Notes: generated from the sequence alone by a model not told the origin. A stretch of DNA of 64,000 nt from Amorphophallus konjac (GCA_022559845.1 CM040126.1:125650886-125714885), one strand, 5' to 3'; shown: positions 46,147-57,887, counted from the stretch's first letter. Made by a program: numbers and translations.

Positions 46147-46938
46147 CTACTGAGATATTGTAGCACCTTCTGGCCGCGGCCTGGTTACCTCGGACTTCCC
46201 CCAACCCATTTTTGGTGGGAACTTCATTTTCTGGTGATAGGTAGACGGCACCGCTTTTATTCGGCTGAGGATTCCTCGGCCGAAGATGGCGTTGTATGCT
46301 ATCATACCTTTAATCACTATGAAGTCCACCATGACCGTAACGGTTTTGGGTGGGGTGACGAGGGTAACAGGCAGGCTTAGGGCTCCCTCGGGATAGGTGG
46401 CTAGGCCAATGAACCCGTAGAGAGGGGTTCGGATCGGGCGGAGTTTGGATGGTTCCTCCTCCATCTTAAGGAAACAATCATAAGACAGTACATCAGGGGC
46501 ACTCCCATTGTCAACTAGAATCCTATCTACGTTACAATGGTTTATCGTAGTCGAAATCACGAGGGCGTCGTCATGCGGGGTGCTCAGCCCTTCCAAGTCT
46601 CAGTCGGAGAAGACTATGACCTGGGGCTCACTTGGCGGGGCCTTGGGAGGCTCTATGGCTCGGCTCACCCGCTCGGCATGACGCTTCCTTCCTCGACTAC
46701 TAGCGCCGCCGGATGTTGCTCCTCCGGAGATGACATTGATGTGTACCCCGCGGGGGGCATTGTCGATCTCCTCTGGGGCGCCTCGGTCATCTTTACGCTC
46801 GGCTATTAACCGAGCTAGATGTGCCTGACGGATGAGGCGCTCAATCTCGTCCTGGAGCTGGTGGCAGTCGCCTGTGTGGTGCCCGTGATCGCTATGGAAC
46901 AAGTAGTGCTTGTTGCGATTACGGTTCTTTGATCTCAT
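46147..46938 (-). pseudogene. E7 zinc knuckle and protease
   Basis: Minus strand. The Tat zinc-finger region reads HYLFHSDHGHHTGDCHQLQ, where the first expected Cys is Tyr. EIERLIRQ follows. After a stop at 46600 the frame continues into the protease: ILVDNGSAPDVLSYDCF with the catalytic Asp, LYGFIGLA and AYNAIFGRGIL as the flap and second strand. The protease seems otherwise intact. Confidence 0.82.
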
Positions 46939-47061
46939 TGGCTCGGGTTGGCGGAGGAGGCTCGAGTCCTTGATGTCTTCATAGATCTCATAGACCGGTG
47001 CGGCTAGTGGGGTGTACCACTCGTACTTCCGTGACGGTTCCTTGCGTTCCTCATCGCGGTT

Positions 47062-47846
47062 CTACATTTTCCCCGAACCTGAGCTTGGCTCGGACGCCCG
47101 CTTCTTGTCCCTCTCCCGACCCGAGCCGGTTGCGTCTCGGCAAGCGCTAAGCACCTCTTCGCACTCGGCGTGGTGTAATGCCAGAGTCACTAGCTCGGCA
47201 AGGGTCGAGGGAGGGTGGAGGACAAGTTCGCGGCGGAGATTCTCGTCCCGGGTGCCCCCAGTCAGCGCGGTTATGGCTGAGGCCACGTCCAGGCGGGGGA
47301 TTCTCAGGGCTTCCGACTTGAATCGGTGAATATAAGCCCAGAGTCTTTCCCTTTGCGCCTGTTTGAGGGCCAGGAGCCCTGCTACCGACCTTGGGGGGGC
47401 ACTTCCAGTGAAACTCTCTTTGAAGACTCGCCCAAATTGCTTGAAGTCTCGGATGGATCCGGGGGCGAGGGCCCGGAACCACGCCTGGGCGCCCTGGACC
47501 AGGGGGGTAGCGAAGGCTCGGCACTTGATGGCGTCCGACGCTCCATGCAAGGTCATCAAAGCGTCAAATCTGTCGTAATGATCGGCCGGGTCGCCCTGGT
47601 CCTCATGAGTTCCACGAGGACATCCAGTTTCACGAGGACATCCAGTTTCACGTTGAGGGCCTGGAAGGATTCGGCGCCACCATTGAGCGGTAGCCCTACT
47701 GCCGCAGGAGGGGGTGGTGGTTCATCGGCGGGGGCGCTGGCGTTGGAGGGACGGTTCTGTGAGGCCCGGGAGGGGCCATCCCCTGCCGCTACCATGGCCT
47801 TTCCCCTGTCGCCGATGGACCTCCTCCCTGAGCTCCTTCGCACCAT
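47062..47846 (-). pseudogene. E7 Gag
   Basis: Minus-strand Gag starting at ATG 47846, 21 bases from the PBS. The N-terminus is Ala/Pro-rich. A frameshift near 47590 moves into the conserved core: DPADHYDRFDALMTLHGASD, CRAFATPL, AQAWFRALAPGSIRDF and KQAQRERLWAYIHRF. An 18-bp direct duplication (two copies of ACGAGGACATCCAGTTTC, about 47615-47650) precedes the frameshift. The basic C-terminus ends at 47062. Confidence 0.85.
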
Positions 47847-47866
47847 ACTGGCTTCTTGTACGTTTA

Positions 47867-47881
47867 CCACAGACGGCGCCA
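47867..47881 (-). promoter_or_regulatory. E7 primer binding site
   Basis: The minus strand reads TGGCGCCGTCTGTGG, the PBS form common in plant Tat elements, two bases inside the LTR end at 47884. Confidence 0.85.
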
Positions 47882-47883
47882 GA

Positions 47884-47944
47884 TGAAGAGGCAAGATCTC
47901 GCGCTGGTCCTGAGTGGGCAGTGGATCACCGGATAGTGAACTAC
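47884..47944 (-). repeat. E7 5' LTR, first fragment
   Basis: Matches 37848-37907 in the left LTR. E8 inserted after 47944. Confidence 0.9.
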
Positions 47945-48490
47945 TGGTGCGGACACCCGAGCAGTTGAGCGACGCGACACGCCGAGCCACCGGTACCGCA
48001 CACGAAGCACGACTCGAGCCACCTCAGCGTCCATCTGGCTCGGAGATAGCCTGGAGACTCCACCTTGAGCCTCCCCATTTATCATATTTAGTTAGCCTTT
48101 ATGTGTGTGTAATTTGTGTTTATTTCGTTGTATTCGGTTTGCCATTTTGATTGTAATAGGGGCTTATGTGCAATTCGGACCCCGTGGGCCCCACGGGCCC
48201 CCCAGGCCCCATCCCATTGGGCCACCTCAGCCTAGGGTCCCATGTGGGGTCAGTCAACATGCCAAATGGAGTCTTCTAGAAAGGTGGGCCAAGTGGGGGA
48301 CAAGTGGCTTGGAAAGTCTACATTTTGGCCACCCACCCCACCTACCAATTCAACCTTGCCATTCTAGTCCAAGGGCCGCCCCCCACCTTGTAGTTTTTTA
48401 TTTATTTTTTGTGTGTGTGTCACACTCCATCCCAACCCTCCATTCCCATCCCCTAGATCCAATGGTTGTGGATGGATGTGAGATGTAACC

Positions 48491-48498
48491 TATTTAAG
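48491..48498 (+). promoter_or_regulatory. E8 5' LTR TATA-like box
   Basis: TATTTAAG in ACCTATTTAAGCTTG, upstream of the CCG-rich leader. The 3' LTR copy is at 56146-56153. Confidence 0.5.
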
Positions 48499-49737
48499 CT
48501 TGTATTTTCCATTTTAGTAGAATTAATGCCATTTGAACTTGGAAAATTACTCGAGCAAAGGCCTAGGCCGCCCCTCTCTCCCCCTTGGAGCTGTGAAGGC
48601 TTCCCTCTGGAGATGTGAATCCTCCCCATATCATTCCGGTCGCCGCCGCCGCCGCCACGAGCCGCCATCGCATCACCGCCGAGATCGCCGGAGTTCTGCC
48701 TTCATCCGACCAGAGCAGTTTCCACGAATTCTCTGTGTCAGCCACGAGCTCAGATCGACCTTGGGATTTTAGGGGATCCTCCAGAGGTTTCAAGCAAGTC
48801 CCAAAAATTTTGGTTGGTCATAAAGATCCCATTTGATATTTTTTTATTTTTGTCCAACTTTAAATTCCAGATCTATCTGCTTGCTGTTGCAATTTCCACC
48901 CGCTCTGTGTTTCCCATGTTCGGACCACTTTATGATTTTTGTTAGATCTGCCACTTTTACTGGGAGTTCTGTCCATCAACCCCACAGTCCCCAAATGTTA
49001 TTGAATTTTTTTGAGGCCATCCCATATTTTTTAAAAATAAATCTCAGAGATAACTACAGTGCTATCCACCTGTTCCCAGATCCGACCACCCTCCAGTATA
49101 ACAATCATAACAAATCACAGACACCTCCAATCAGTCCATAAAAAATATCCCCGTTCTCCCTGTTTAAAATCAAACAAGTTTAATGAAGAGGTCAGGAGCT
49201 GTATCTGCCATCTTCCTTGCGGTCAAAGGTAGTCTTCAGATAACTCACCTGTAGATCTGAGGTTTCGGTTACTGTACAACAGGGACTTGTCAATTCAATA
49301 AAGTTCTGATCCGATCAGATCCAGTAGATCTCTCTGGGTCTAGATTGAAGCATTTGAAGAGAGCTTTCCAACGATAGCTCATGCGTCCCGATCCAACATC
49401 GGGATTGATCGCAGCGGTCATTTTCGTCGGAGCGCGAGCCGGAAAACAGCAATCAAAATCCGTGGGAAGTTAGTTCAAGAATTGGGAATCGGGGCCGATC
49501 GACCCCCGATCGGTGTTCCCGGCCGACCACCTTCCGTGGAGGCGCGCCACCAGGGGTCCCCATCACAGTGGGTCCCACCCCCGCAGATCTGGAGGACAGC
49601 ACCGTCATTGGTCCCCGCGGGCCATTAGAAGCCACCGTTCGGAAAGCACGAAAACGCGGAGTTCGGCACCACCGGGCGACATCAAGATGCTGCCCATCAA
49701 CCCGAGTTGCGTGATTCCCGGACCCCACATGTGACCT

Positions 49738-49856
49738 TTTACCTCCCTGTGTGGAGTGGGTCGACTTAGTGTATTGCTGTAATAATTGTTAACCGGGAGT
49801 CCGTGATTCGGCCGGGGTTGTCTTCGCCACGCCGGGTGTGTGGAGGTAATGGTCCG
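49738..49856 (+). promoter_or_regulatory. Conserved LTR double-hairpin block, E8
   Basis: ACCTCCCTGTGTGGAGTGGG, then CGGCCGGGG, then CCACGCCGGGTGTGTGG. The 3' LTR (57404-57520) has CCACGC with GCGTGG, so the stem changes between a G-T wobble and a full pair. Confidence 0.5.
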
Positions 49857-50221
49857 AACCTCTTGGCGTTCATTTGCTTAGCTAGTATATGGTCTTTTGC
49901 CGCTGCCGAGAGCGATAGGTACTTGCCCTTGTGTCCATGTCACCGCTGTGAGTGTGAGAGTGACCCGTCCCGCGACTCGATCCGAGTCCGGAAGTGAGTC
50001 GACTACCCTTGAACTCTACCGGTTCTTCAACCGCGCACGATCTGCGCTTTCCCTCGCTTGGGACGACGAGTGAGCTTCCACTTCTGTTAGCGACGTTTAG
50101 CCACTAGGAGCTCGTAGTGTCGGGCTTAGTGTCTCCTGGTGTGTGTTGCTGGTCGTGTCTCATCTAGAGTCCGAGGGTGGCACCTAGTAGTGTCGTCTCC
50201 CGTGTCCGTCCCGCATCAGTT

Positions 50222-50233
50222 TGGTATCAGAGC
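50222..50233 (+). promoter_or_regulatory. E8 primer binding site
   Basis: TGGTATCAGAGC, three bases after the LTR end at 50218. Confidence 0.95.
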
Positions 50234-50353
50234 GAGTCGAGTCTAGGGTAGTCTTTGCATATGTCTTACATGCATCATGGTCTAAGTCGAGTCTAGGATC
50301 ATCATTTTCAAAACAAAAAAAAAGAGTGTTTTAAATTGCATTTGCACCCTTTA

Positions 50354-50457
50354 CTCGGTATATTAAAAGGTGTTGTCCGAACGTTAGGTTACGCCTAACG
50401 GGAGGTCACACACTTGCGCGAGTGATCTTCGGATCGCTTATCTCCGCCTCGTACCGG
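50354..50457 (+). promoter_or_regulatory. Conserved structured leader block (E8 copy)
   Basis: Outer stem CGGTA/TACCG; hairpin 1 (50382-50400) is CGTTAGG/TTACG/CCTAACG, a perfect 7-bp stem where E2 has a mismatch; hairpin 2 CACTTGCGCGAGTG (50411-50424); hairpin 3 GATC/TTCG/GATC (50424-50435). Confidence 0.65.
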
Positions 50458-50532
50458 ATATTGGTTAGGTCTAAGTGCATCATCTAGTGAGTGTTTGCAT
50501 TAGTCGGTGTCTTCTAGGTCGTGTGTCTTTGC

Positions 50533-51900
50533 ATGCCCACCCGTCGAGGCACCCAGTACTCGCCACCACCACCTATGGCGGACTCCCGAGCCCGTAGCTC
50601 CGATGAGTCCTCGACGGCCGAGATGTTCCGAGCCATTATGGAACGTCTTGACACGCGTATGGATGGTCTTAGTACGCGTATGGATGGCATAGGAACGCGT
50701 CTAGAAGGGCGGATGAAAGCCCTCGAGGATCGGGCCGAGAGTTCGGATCAGTCCATCAGGGCTTAGTTGGGAGGATTGCCATCCTCGAGAGAGGCCCAAT
50801 AGCGGCGCAACCCGCGCCGACGAACGGCCAACAAGAGCCGGTGCAGCAACCTGCTGTGCCAAGGGCTCAGGCGGAGAATGTTGGGGTTCAACAGGTGCAT
50901 GTGGTGGATGATTATGCATCTGATAATGATCAAGGGGGAAACGGTCGTCGTCATCAACGACGGAATCGTGATGACGATGATGACGACCGCATCCTTAGGG
51001 GTGTGCGTGCGGACCCTCCCACCTTTTAGCGGGTCCTTGGACCCTAGGGTGTATTTAGATTGGGAGGCCGGCATGGACCGGTACTTCGAGTGGTTTGAGA
51101 TGACGGACCACCGAAGAGTCCGATACGCGAAGATGAAGCTGCAAGGGCAGGCCCAAACTTATTGGATCAATGTGGAGAGCCTGCTCAACCAGTGACGTCA
51201 ACCCCAGATCGGTACTTGGGATGATATGAAAATCAAGTTGAGGGAGAAGTACCTTCCCGCCTCATATCGCCAACGTCTCATAGACAAGTGGCAAAGCATC
51301 TCCCAAGGGAACCGATCCGTGACCGAGTACACCGCCGAGTTCGATGAGTATTATCTCCGGTGTGGGGTCACAGAAGAGAGCACTATGACTATATCCCGCT
51401 TTCGAAGAGGTTTGCGGCCCAATTATCAATATGAACTCTTTCGCCGCAATGCAACCACTTTGGAGCAGGCATATCAGATCGCTCTCGAGTTGGAGCAGTT
51501 CGAGGCCGAGTTCGAGTCACCCCATCGGTTGGGCTCCTTTCCCCTTCGTAGTGTCGAGCCCCGTGGCTCATCTGGCACGTATCCGAGGGCCCCATGGCTC
51601 GACCTCAGGAGCCCAGCTCGTCCCGAGCCGTTTGCTCCTAGGCCTCGTCCTCCACCCCCGAGGGACCTTCCTCATCCCAGCATCTTACAGCCCCACCCAT
51701 AGCCCGTCCACCGGCACCCGCACCTCCTGCACGTCCTTTGTTGCCTACGCCTCCTATCCGTCGGGAGGATAAAGGTAAAGGACCTATGATTGGGGAGCCT
51801 AGTGGATCACGACAGCAGTGCTATCGCTGCAATGGGTTTGGCCATTTCGCCAACTAGTGTCCCACCCGCCCATCTCTTCACATTGGGGACACACAGGTCG
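50533..51900 (+). pseudogene. E8 Gag
   Basis: Starts at ATG 50533 (MPTRRGT). A short helical region with a repeated TRMDGLS/TRMDGIG motif is followed by a TAG (50764-50766). The middle lies in another frame. The Gag core then reads LDPRVYLDWEAGMDRYFEWF, MKLQGQAQTYW, WDDMKIKLREKYLPASYRQR and SVTEYTAEFDEYYLRCGV. A TGA at 51193-51195 (likely CGA) interrupts it. The zinc knuckle CYRCNGFGHFAN-stop-C (about 51823-51860) carries a TAG at 51855-51857 just before its last Cys. It would form the particle. Confidence 0.85.
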
Positions 51901-52831
51901 AGGATACCACCCCTACGGGCCTCGAGTTAGTCAGCTATGAGGCAGATGAAGAGCTAGCTGACGAGTACTATGAGATGGGAGGTGAGGCCCAGGATGTCCA
52001 GCATTCGACGATACCCACGTGGGGGTCGTCAGATGTATCCTCACCCAGCCACAGGTCAGTGATGACTGGCGACAGACTACTATCCTTCATGTATTCTGTA
52101 GGCTGGGAAAGCAAATTTGCAAGGTGGTCATCGATAGCGGGAGTTGTATCAATGCAATCTCCACGAACGCTGTCACTCATCTTGGTCTCACACCCGTAGA
52201 CCACCCTTGCCCCTATCAGGTATCATGGGTGGATACCACTTCCATTTCGGTCAGGCTGCGGTGCTTGGTCCCGCTGCAGCTCCACTCCTACCGTGACGAG
52301 ATCTGGTGTGATGTTCTCCCCATGGAAGTGGGCAGTATCATTCTTGGTAGGCCGTGGTTATTCGACCGGGATGCCACGCTCCATGGCCGGTCGAACACCT
52401 GTACCTTCGACCACGCTGGCCAGCGGGTCACCCTCCAACCCGTTCGGCCCAGGAGCCCATCAGTCAGGGGTCCTACTGGCCCTAGTACTCCGAAGCCTTC
52501 CGTTCCCGGGCCTAGTACCCCATCCCCAGCTCGGGCTATGACCGTTACCTCTGGCCCAGGAGAGCCCTCGACGAGGAGATTGATGATGATTAGCTCCCGG
52601 GAGATGGAGCAGGAGCTTAGTCAGGGCTGTCCGGTGTTTGCCATTACGGTCCGAGAGGTGGAGCGGGACTCCGAGGGTGAGCTCCCACCCGAGGTTGTTC
52701 CCATTCTGCAGGAGTATGCTGATGTCTTTCCCGATGAGCTTCCCGAGGGACTCCCACCTATGCGGGATATTCAGCATGCCATCGACCTTGTTCGGGCTCT
52801 TCTTTGCCCAACCTTCCTCATTATCGCATGA
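51901..52831 (+). pseudogene. E8 protease
   Basis: The open part starts at 52019. It contains VVRCILTQPQ, the active site VIDSGSCINAIS (catalytic Asp intact), WCDVLPMEVGSIILGRPWLF as the flap region and [11 protein letters not shown], the usual lead into RT. A one-base deletion near 52790 shifts the frame into RT. The long Pro/Ser linker (about 52440-52560) is typical of this region. Confidence 0.87.
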
Positions 52832-53750
52832 GTCCCACGGAGCATGCCGAGCTTAAACGGCAGGTCGATGAGTTAGTGCAGAGAGGGTCTGTTCGGGACA
52901 GCATGAGTCCATGTGCTGTACCCGCATTACTCGCCCCGAAGAAGGATGGCACGTGGAGAATGTGCATTGATAGTCGTGCCATCAACAAAATCACCGTGAA
53001 GTACAGGTTCCCTATTCCCCGCCTAGATGACATGCTAGACATGATGGCAGGTGCCACTATCTTTTCGAAGATCGATCTTAAGAGTGGCTACCATCAGGTG
53101 AGGATTAGGCCAGGTGATGAGTGGAAGACTGCCTTTCAAGACCAAGGACGGTCTATATGAGTGGTTGGTCATGCCTTTTGGGTTGACCAATGCCCCTAGC
53201 ACTTTCATGCGGCTCATGACTCAGGTCCTTCGACCTTTCATTGGAGTCTTTATAGTGGTGTATTTTGATGATATCCTTATCTATAGTCGCACCACAGGGG
53301 ACCACTTAGACCACCTTCGGCAGGTCTGTCTACTTCTTCGGCGAGAGCAGCTGTTTGCGAACCCACAGAAGTGTGCTTTCATGACACCTCAGCTTACCTT
53401 CTTGGGTTTTATTGTGTCTAGTACTGGGGTCTCCGCCGATCCGGAGAAGGTCCGGGCCATTGTTGAGTGGCCGGAACCCCGTACCGTTCATGATGTCCGC
53501 AGCTTTCATGGTCTTGCGACGTTCTATCGTCGCTTTATCCGCAGATTTAGCTCCGTCACCGCCCCGATCACGGATTGCATCCGTAAGGGCACATTTGTAT
53601 GGACGAAGGCCGCATCTGCCGCCTTCAAGGACATCAAGGAGCGCATGACCCAGACACCTGTCCTTCGACTGCCTGATTTCTCGAAGGTGTTCGAGGTCTC
53701 TTGTGATGCGTCGGGTGTTGGGATAGGAGGAGTCTTGAGTCAGGAGTCCC
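52804..53750 (+). pseudogene. E8 reverse transcriptase
   Basis: RT in two frames. The first (to 53160) has [49 protein letters not shown] and [15 protein letters not shown]. An extra base near 53139 shifts it. The second starts [20 protein letters not shown] and includes [11 protein letters not shown] (catalytic pair intact) and [20 protein letters not shown]. Both damage points are single-base indels. Confidence 0.9.
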
Positions 53751-54040
53751 ACCCGATCGCATATTTCAGCGAGAAGCTGAATGACGCGAAACTGTGATAT
53801 TCCACATATGATAAAGAATTCTACGCAGTTGTTCAGACTCTTAGGCATTGGAGGCACTATCTTTTACATCAGGAGTTTGTCCTATACTCCGATCACGAGG
53901 CATTGAGGTATCTCCACTCCCAAAAGAAGCTGAACTCGCGTCACAGTCGTTGGGTCGAGTATCTCCAGCAGTTCACCTTTGTGCTTAAACATAAGGCTAG
54001 AGTGGAGAACAAGGTGGCTGATGCCTTGAGTCGGCGAGCA
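53690..54040 (+). pseudogene. E8 RNase H
   Basis: [20 protein letters not shown] opens the domain with its catalytic Asp. [15 protein letters not shown] follows, then a TGA at 53795-53797 that probably replaced CGA. The same frame resumes YSTYDKEFYAVVQTLRHWRH, LYSDHEALRYL and NKVADALSRR. Only this stop disrupts it. Confidence 0.88.
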
Positions 54041-55189
54041 TGTTTGCTTACCACCATGAGTGCCGAGGTCATAGGGTTAGAGAAGATGAAGGAGGCCTAT
54101 GTTGATTGTCCTGACTTCGGTCAGATTTTTACAACTCTCCAGGCCGGACCCTCGAGAGACCTTGATGAGTATGTGCTTCAGGAGGGTTACCTCTTTCGAG
54201 GTAGCAGGCTATGTGTTCCCCGAACTTCGGTTCGAGATTTCTTAGTGTGGGAACTACATGCGGGAGGTCTAGCCGGCCACTTTGGTCGGAACAAGACTAT
54301 TGAGGCAGTGGAGCATCGATTTTATTGGCCGAGCTTGAAGCGCGATGTTGCTAACATCGTGGCTCAGTGCCGTACATGTGCTACGGCCAAGATGAAGAAG
54401 CAAAGCTCGGGCCTTTATACGCCTCTCCCCGTGCCTGATGCCCCGTGGCAGGATGTTAGCATGGACTTTGTTTTGGGATTGCCACGTACCTCCAGGAAGC
54501 ATGATTCGGTCTATGTGGTGGTTGACCGTTTCTCGAAGATGGCCCTCTTTATCCCTTGCTCGAAGACTTCGGATGCTTCTAGGGTAGCCCGCCTATTCCT
54601 TACTCATGTGGTGTGCAAGTTCGGGTTACCTCGCACTATAGTGTCTGACCGTGATGTTAGATTCACTTCCTACTTTTGGAAGACACTATGGCATATGATG
54701 GGTACGCACCTCAAGTTTTCCACTGCATATCATCCCCAGACAGACGGTCAGACTGAGGTGGTCAATAGGAGTCTGGGAGATCTTTTGAGGTGTCTAGTTA
54801 AGGACCGCATTGGGGATTGGGATCTCATTTTACCCATGGCTGAGTTTGCATACAATGATTCGGTGAATAGGTCTACCGGCATGAGTTCATTTGAGATTGT
54901 CACAGGTCGTAGGCCTAGGAAACCCGTGGACCTTGTCCCCATGCCTATCCATGCTAGAGTGTCGGAGTCGGCCGAGTCGTTTGCTAGGCATGTTAGGAGT
55001 TTGCATGACGACATCCGTCGTCACATTGAGGCCAGCAATGCACGTTACAAGGAGTTAGCCGATGCCCACCGACACCACCGAGAGTTCCACGAGGGCGAAT
55101 ACGTCATGATCAGGGTAAGACCTGAACGGTTTCCCTCTAGAACCGTTAAGAAGTTGCAAGCTCGCGAGCCGGTCCATTCAGAGTGTTGA
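54041..55189 (+). pseudogene. E8 integrase
   Basis: Open with no internal stop. HAGGLAGHFG and CRTCATAK form the HHCC finger. The DDE core shows SMDFVLGLPR, VSDRDVRFTS and DGQTEVVNRSLG. FAYNDSVNRSTGMSSFEIVT and GEYVMIRVRPERFP follow. LLRCLVKDRIGDWD and the NRSTG phrase resemble Galadriel/CRM chromoviruses. The frame shifts near 55165, and the end HSEC is an artefact of the shift. Confidence 0.92.
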
Positions 55190-55562
55190 AACGCGTTGGA
55201 TCCAATGCGTACGTTGTGGACTTGCCCGAGGAATATGGTATAAGCTCTACTTTAATGTATCGGATCTAGTTGCATATAGGGACCCAGCGGTGATCCCTAG
55301 TGAGCCTTTCGAGCCATCTCCTCCCCTTGAGAGTGATCCCACACCTGAGTGTCCACTCACCTCCAGCCCCTTTTTACGGCAGCGTGAGCATATAGATCAT
55401 ATACTGGACGAGCAGGTGACAGTTACCAGGAGTGGATCTACCCGCGCTACCTAGTGCGATGGAGAGGACGGCCCGCTACTGAGGACACATGGATCACACA
55501 TGGCGAGTTGCAGCAGATCGATCCGGACCTTCTGGAGCGATACAGGAGCGATGCAGACCCTT
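55190..55562 (+). pseudogene. E8 pol C-terminus with chromodomain
   Basis: In shifted frames: GPFRVLKRVGSNAYVVDLPE, then DLVAYRDPAVIPSEP, then the chromodomain HIDHILDEQVTV and, after another shift, YLVRWRGRPATEDTWIT and LQQIDPDLLERY. The chromodomain is expected to guide integration to heterochromatin. The same C-terminal region survives, decayed, in E5 and E9. Confidence 0.85.
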
Positions 55563-55583
55563 ACTCGACAGGGTCGAGTTTCT

Positions 55584-55599
55584 CCCACCCGGGGAGAAT
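55584..55599 (+). promoter_or_regulatory. E8 polypurine tract with upstream inverted repeat
   Basis: CCCACCCGGGGAGAAT precedes the 3' LTR. Just upstream ACTCGACAGGGTCGAGT (55563-55579) is an inverted repeat also found in E9 and, mutated, in E5. Confidence 0.8.
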
Positions 55600-57887
55600 T
55601 GGTGCGGACACCCGAGCAGTTGAGCGGCGCGACACGCCGAGCCACCGGTACCGCACACGGAGCACGACTCGAGCCACCTCAGCGTCCATCTGGCTCGGAG
55701 ACAGCCTGGAGACTCCGCCTTGAGCCTCCCCATTTATCATATTTAGTTAGCCTTTATGTGTGTGTAATTTGTGTTTATTTCGTTGTATTCGGTTTGCCAT
55801 TTTGATTGTAATAGGGGCTTATGTGCAATTCGGACCCCGTGGGCCCCACGGGCCCCCCAGGCCCCATCCCATTGGGCCACCTCAGCCTAGGGTCCCATGT
55901 GGGGTCAGTCAACATGCCAAATGGAGTCTTCTAGAAAGGTGGGCTAAGTGGGGGACAAGTGGCTTGGAAAGTCCACATTTTGGCCACCCACCCCACCTAC
56001 CAATTCAACCTTGCCATTCTAGTCCAACGGCCGCCCCCCTCCTTGTAGTTTTTTATTTATTTTGTGTGTGTGTGTCACACTCTCATCCCAACCCTCCATT
56101 CCCATCCCTAGATCCAATGGTTGTGGATGGATGTGAGATGTAACCTATTTAAGCTTGTATTTTCCATTTAGTAGAATTAATGCCATTTGAATCAAAGTAT
56201 TTCCAAGAGCAAGGGCTGGTGCGCCCCCCTCCTCTCTCCTCCCTCTCCCCCTTGAAGCTGTGAAGGCTTCCATTCTGAGGTGTGACGCCTCGTGTATCGG
56301 TTCCGACGATCGCCGCCGCCGCCACGAGCCGCCACCGCCGCCACCGCCATCAACGTAGTTCTGCCCGTGCAGTACCATAGGAGCTTCCACGAATTTCCTG
56401 TCTCATCCCCGAGCTCAGATAGATCTGGGGATTTTTATTGTATGTTCCAGAGGTGTCAAGGACATCCCACAAATTTTGGTTTGCCATTCAGATCTTGTTT
56501 CATATTTTTTGATTTTCGTTCCACTCTACCATTTCGGTTCTGCCAGAGTTCTATCCAGATTCATCCCCGCCCTGAGTTTCATATCTTAGGTCCACTTTCT
56601 GATTTTTTTTAGATCTCCCAATTTTACTGAGAGTTCTGTCCATCAACCCCACCGTCCCCAAATTTTATTGAATTTTTTTGAGGCCATCCCATATTTTTCA
56701 AAAATCTATCTCTGGGATAGATACAGTGTTATCCACCTGTTCCCAGATCCGACCACCCTCCAGTAAACAAATCATAACAAATCCCAACCACCTCCAATCA
56801 GTCCACAAAAAATATCCACGTTCTCCTTGTTCAAAATCACACAAGTTTGAAGAAGATTTTAGGAGCTTAATATCCCATCTTCCTCACGGTGAAAGGCAGT
56901 CTTCAGACAACTCACTTGTAGATCTGAGGTTTCGGTTACTGTACAACAGGGACTTGTCAATTCAATAAAGTTCTGATCCGATCAGATCCAGCAGATCTCT
57001 CTGGGTCTAGATTGAAGCATTTTAAGAGAGCTTTTCAACGATGGCTCATGCGTCCCGATCCGACGTCGGGATTGATCGCAGTGGTCGTTTTCGTCGCAGA
57101 GCTCGCCGGAAAACAACAATCAAAATCCGTGGGAAGTTAGTTCAAGAATTGGAAATCGGGGCCGATCGACCCCCGATCGGTGTTCCAGGCCGACCACCTT
57201 CCATGGAGGCGCGCCACCAGGGGTCCCCATCACAGTGGGTCTCACCCCCGCACATCCGGAGGACAGCGCCGTCCGTGGTCCCCGCGGGCCCGTAGAAGCC
57301 GCCGTTCGGAAAGCACGAAAATGCGGAGTTCGGCACCGCAGGGCGACATCAAGATGCTGCCCGTCAACCCGAGTTACGTGATTCCCGGACTCCACATGTG
57401 ACCTTTTACCTCCCTGTGTGGAGTGGGTTGACTTAGTGTATTGCTGTAATAATTGTTAACCGGGAGTCCGTGATTCGGCCGGAGTTGTCTTCGCCACGCC
57501 GGGTGCGTGGAGGTAATGGTCCGAACCTCTTGGCGTTCATTTGCTTAGCTAGTATATGATCTTTTGCCGCTGCCGAGAGCGATAGGTACTAGCTCGTGTA
57601 TCCATGTCACCGCTGTGAGTGTGAGAGTGACCCGTCCCGCGACTCGATCCGAGTCCGGAAGTGAGTCGACTACCCTTGAACTCTGTCGGTTCTTCAACTG
57701 CGCACGATCCACGTTTCCCTCGCTTGGGACGACGAGTGAGCTTGCATTTCTTTTAGCGACGTATAGCACATAAGAGCTCTCCGTGTCGGGCTTAGTACCT
57801 CTCCTATCATGTGTTGCTGGTCGTGTCCGCATCTAGAGTCCGAGGTCCATACCACGTAGAGTCGGTCCCCGTGTCCGTCCCGCATCA
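55600..57887 (+). repeat. E8 3' LTR
   Basis: 2,288-bp LTR, collinear with 47945-50218, with several percent divergence and small indels. TATA-like box at 56146-56153. Confidence 0.93.

Larger units (their letters stand above)
47945..50218 (+). repeat. E8 5' LTR
   Basis: 2,274-bp LTR. It holds a GC palindrome CCCGTGGGCCCCACGGG (about 48179), a TATTTAAG box (48491), a CCG-repeat leader (48640-48660), and the CCTCCCTG / CCACGC hairpin block at 49738-49856. Confidence 0.93.
47945..57887 (+). mobile_element. E8: complete Galadriel/CRM-like chromovirus
   Basis: 9,943-bp element with LTRs at 47945-50218 and 55600-57887, both TGGTGCGGACACC ... CCGTCCCGCATCA. The 5-bp target duplication is ACTAC (47940-47944) and ACTGC (57888-57892); the empty site preserved at 37903-37907 reads ACTGC, so the left copy mutated. 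Gene order is Gag, protease, RT, RNase H, integrase, chromodomain. LTRs differ by several percent and the coding region has several frameshifts, so the copy is inactive and older than E9. Confidence 0.95.

Noticed and set aside
48563..48836. Short open frames around CCG repeats in the E8 LTR
   Set aside because: The region is the CCG-rich leader of the LTR transcript. Frames are not conserved in the other LTR.
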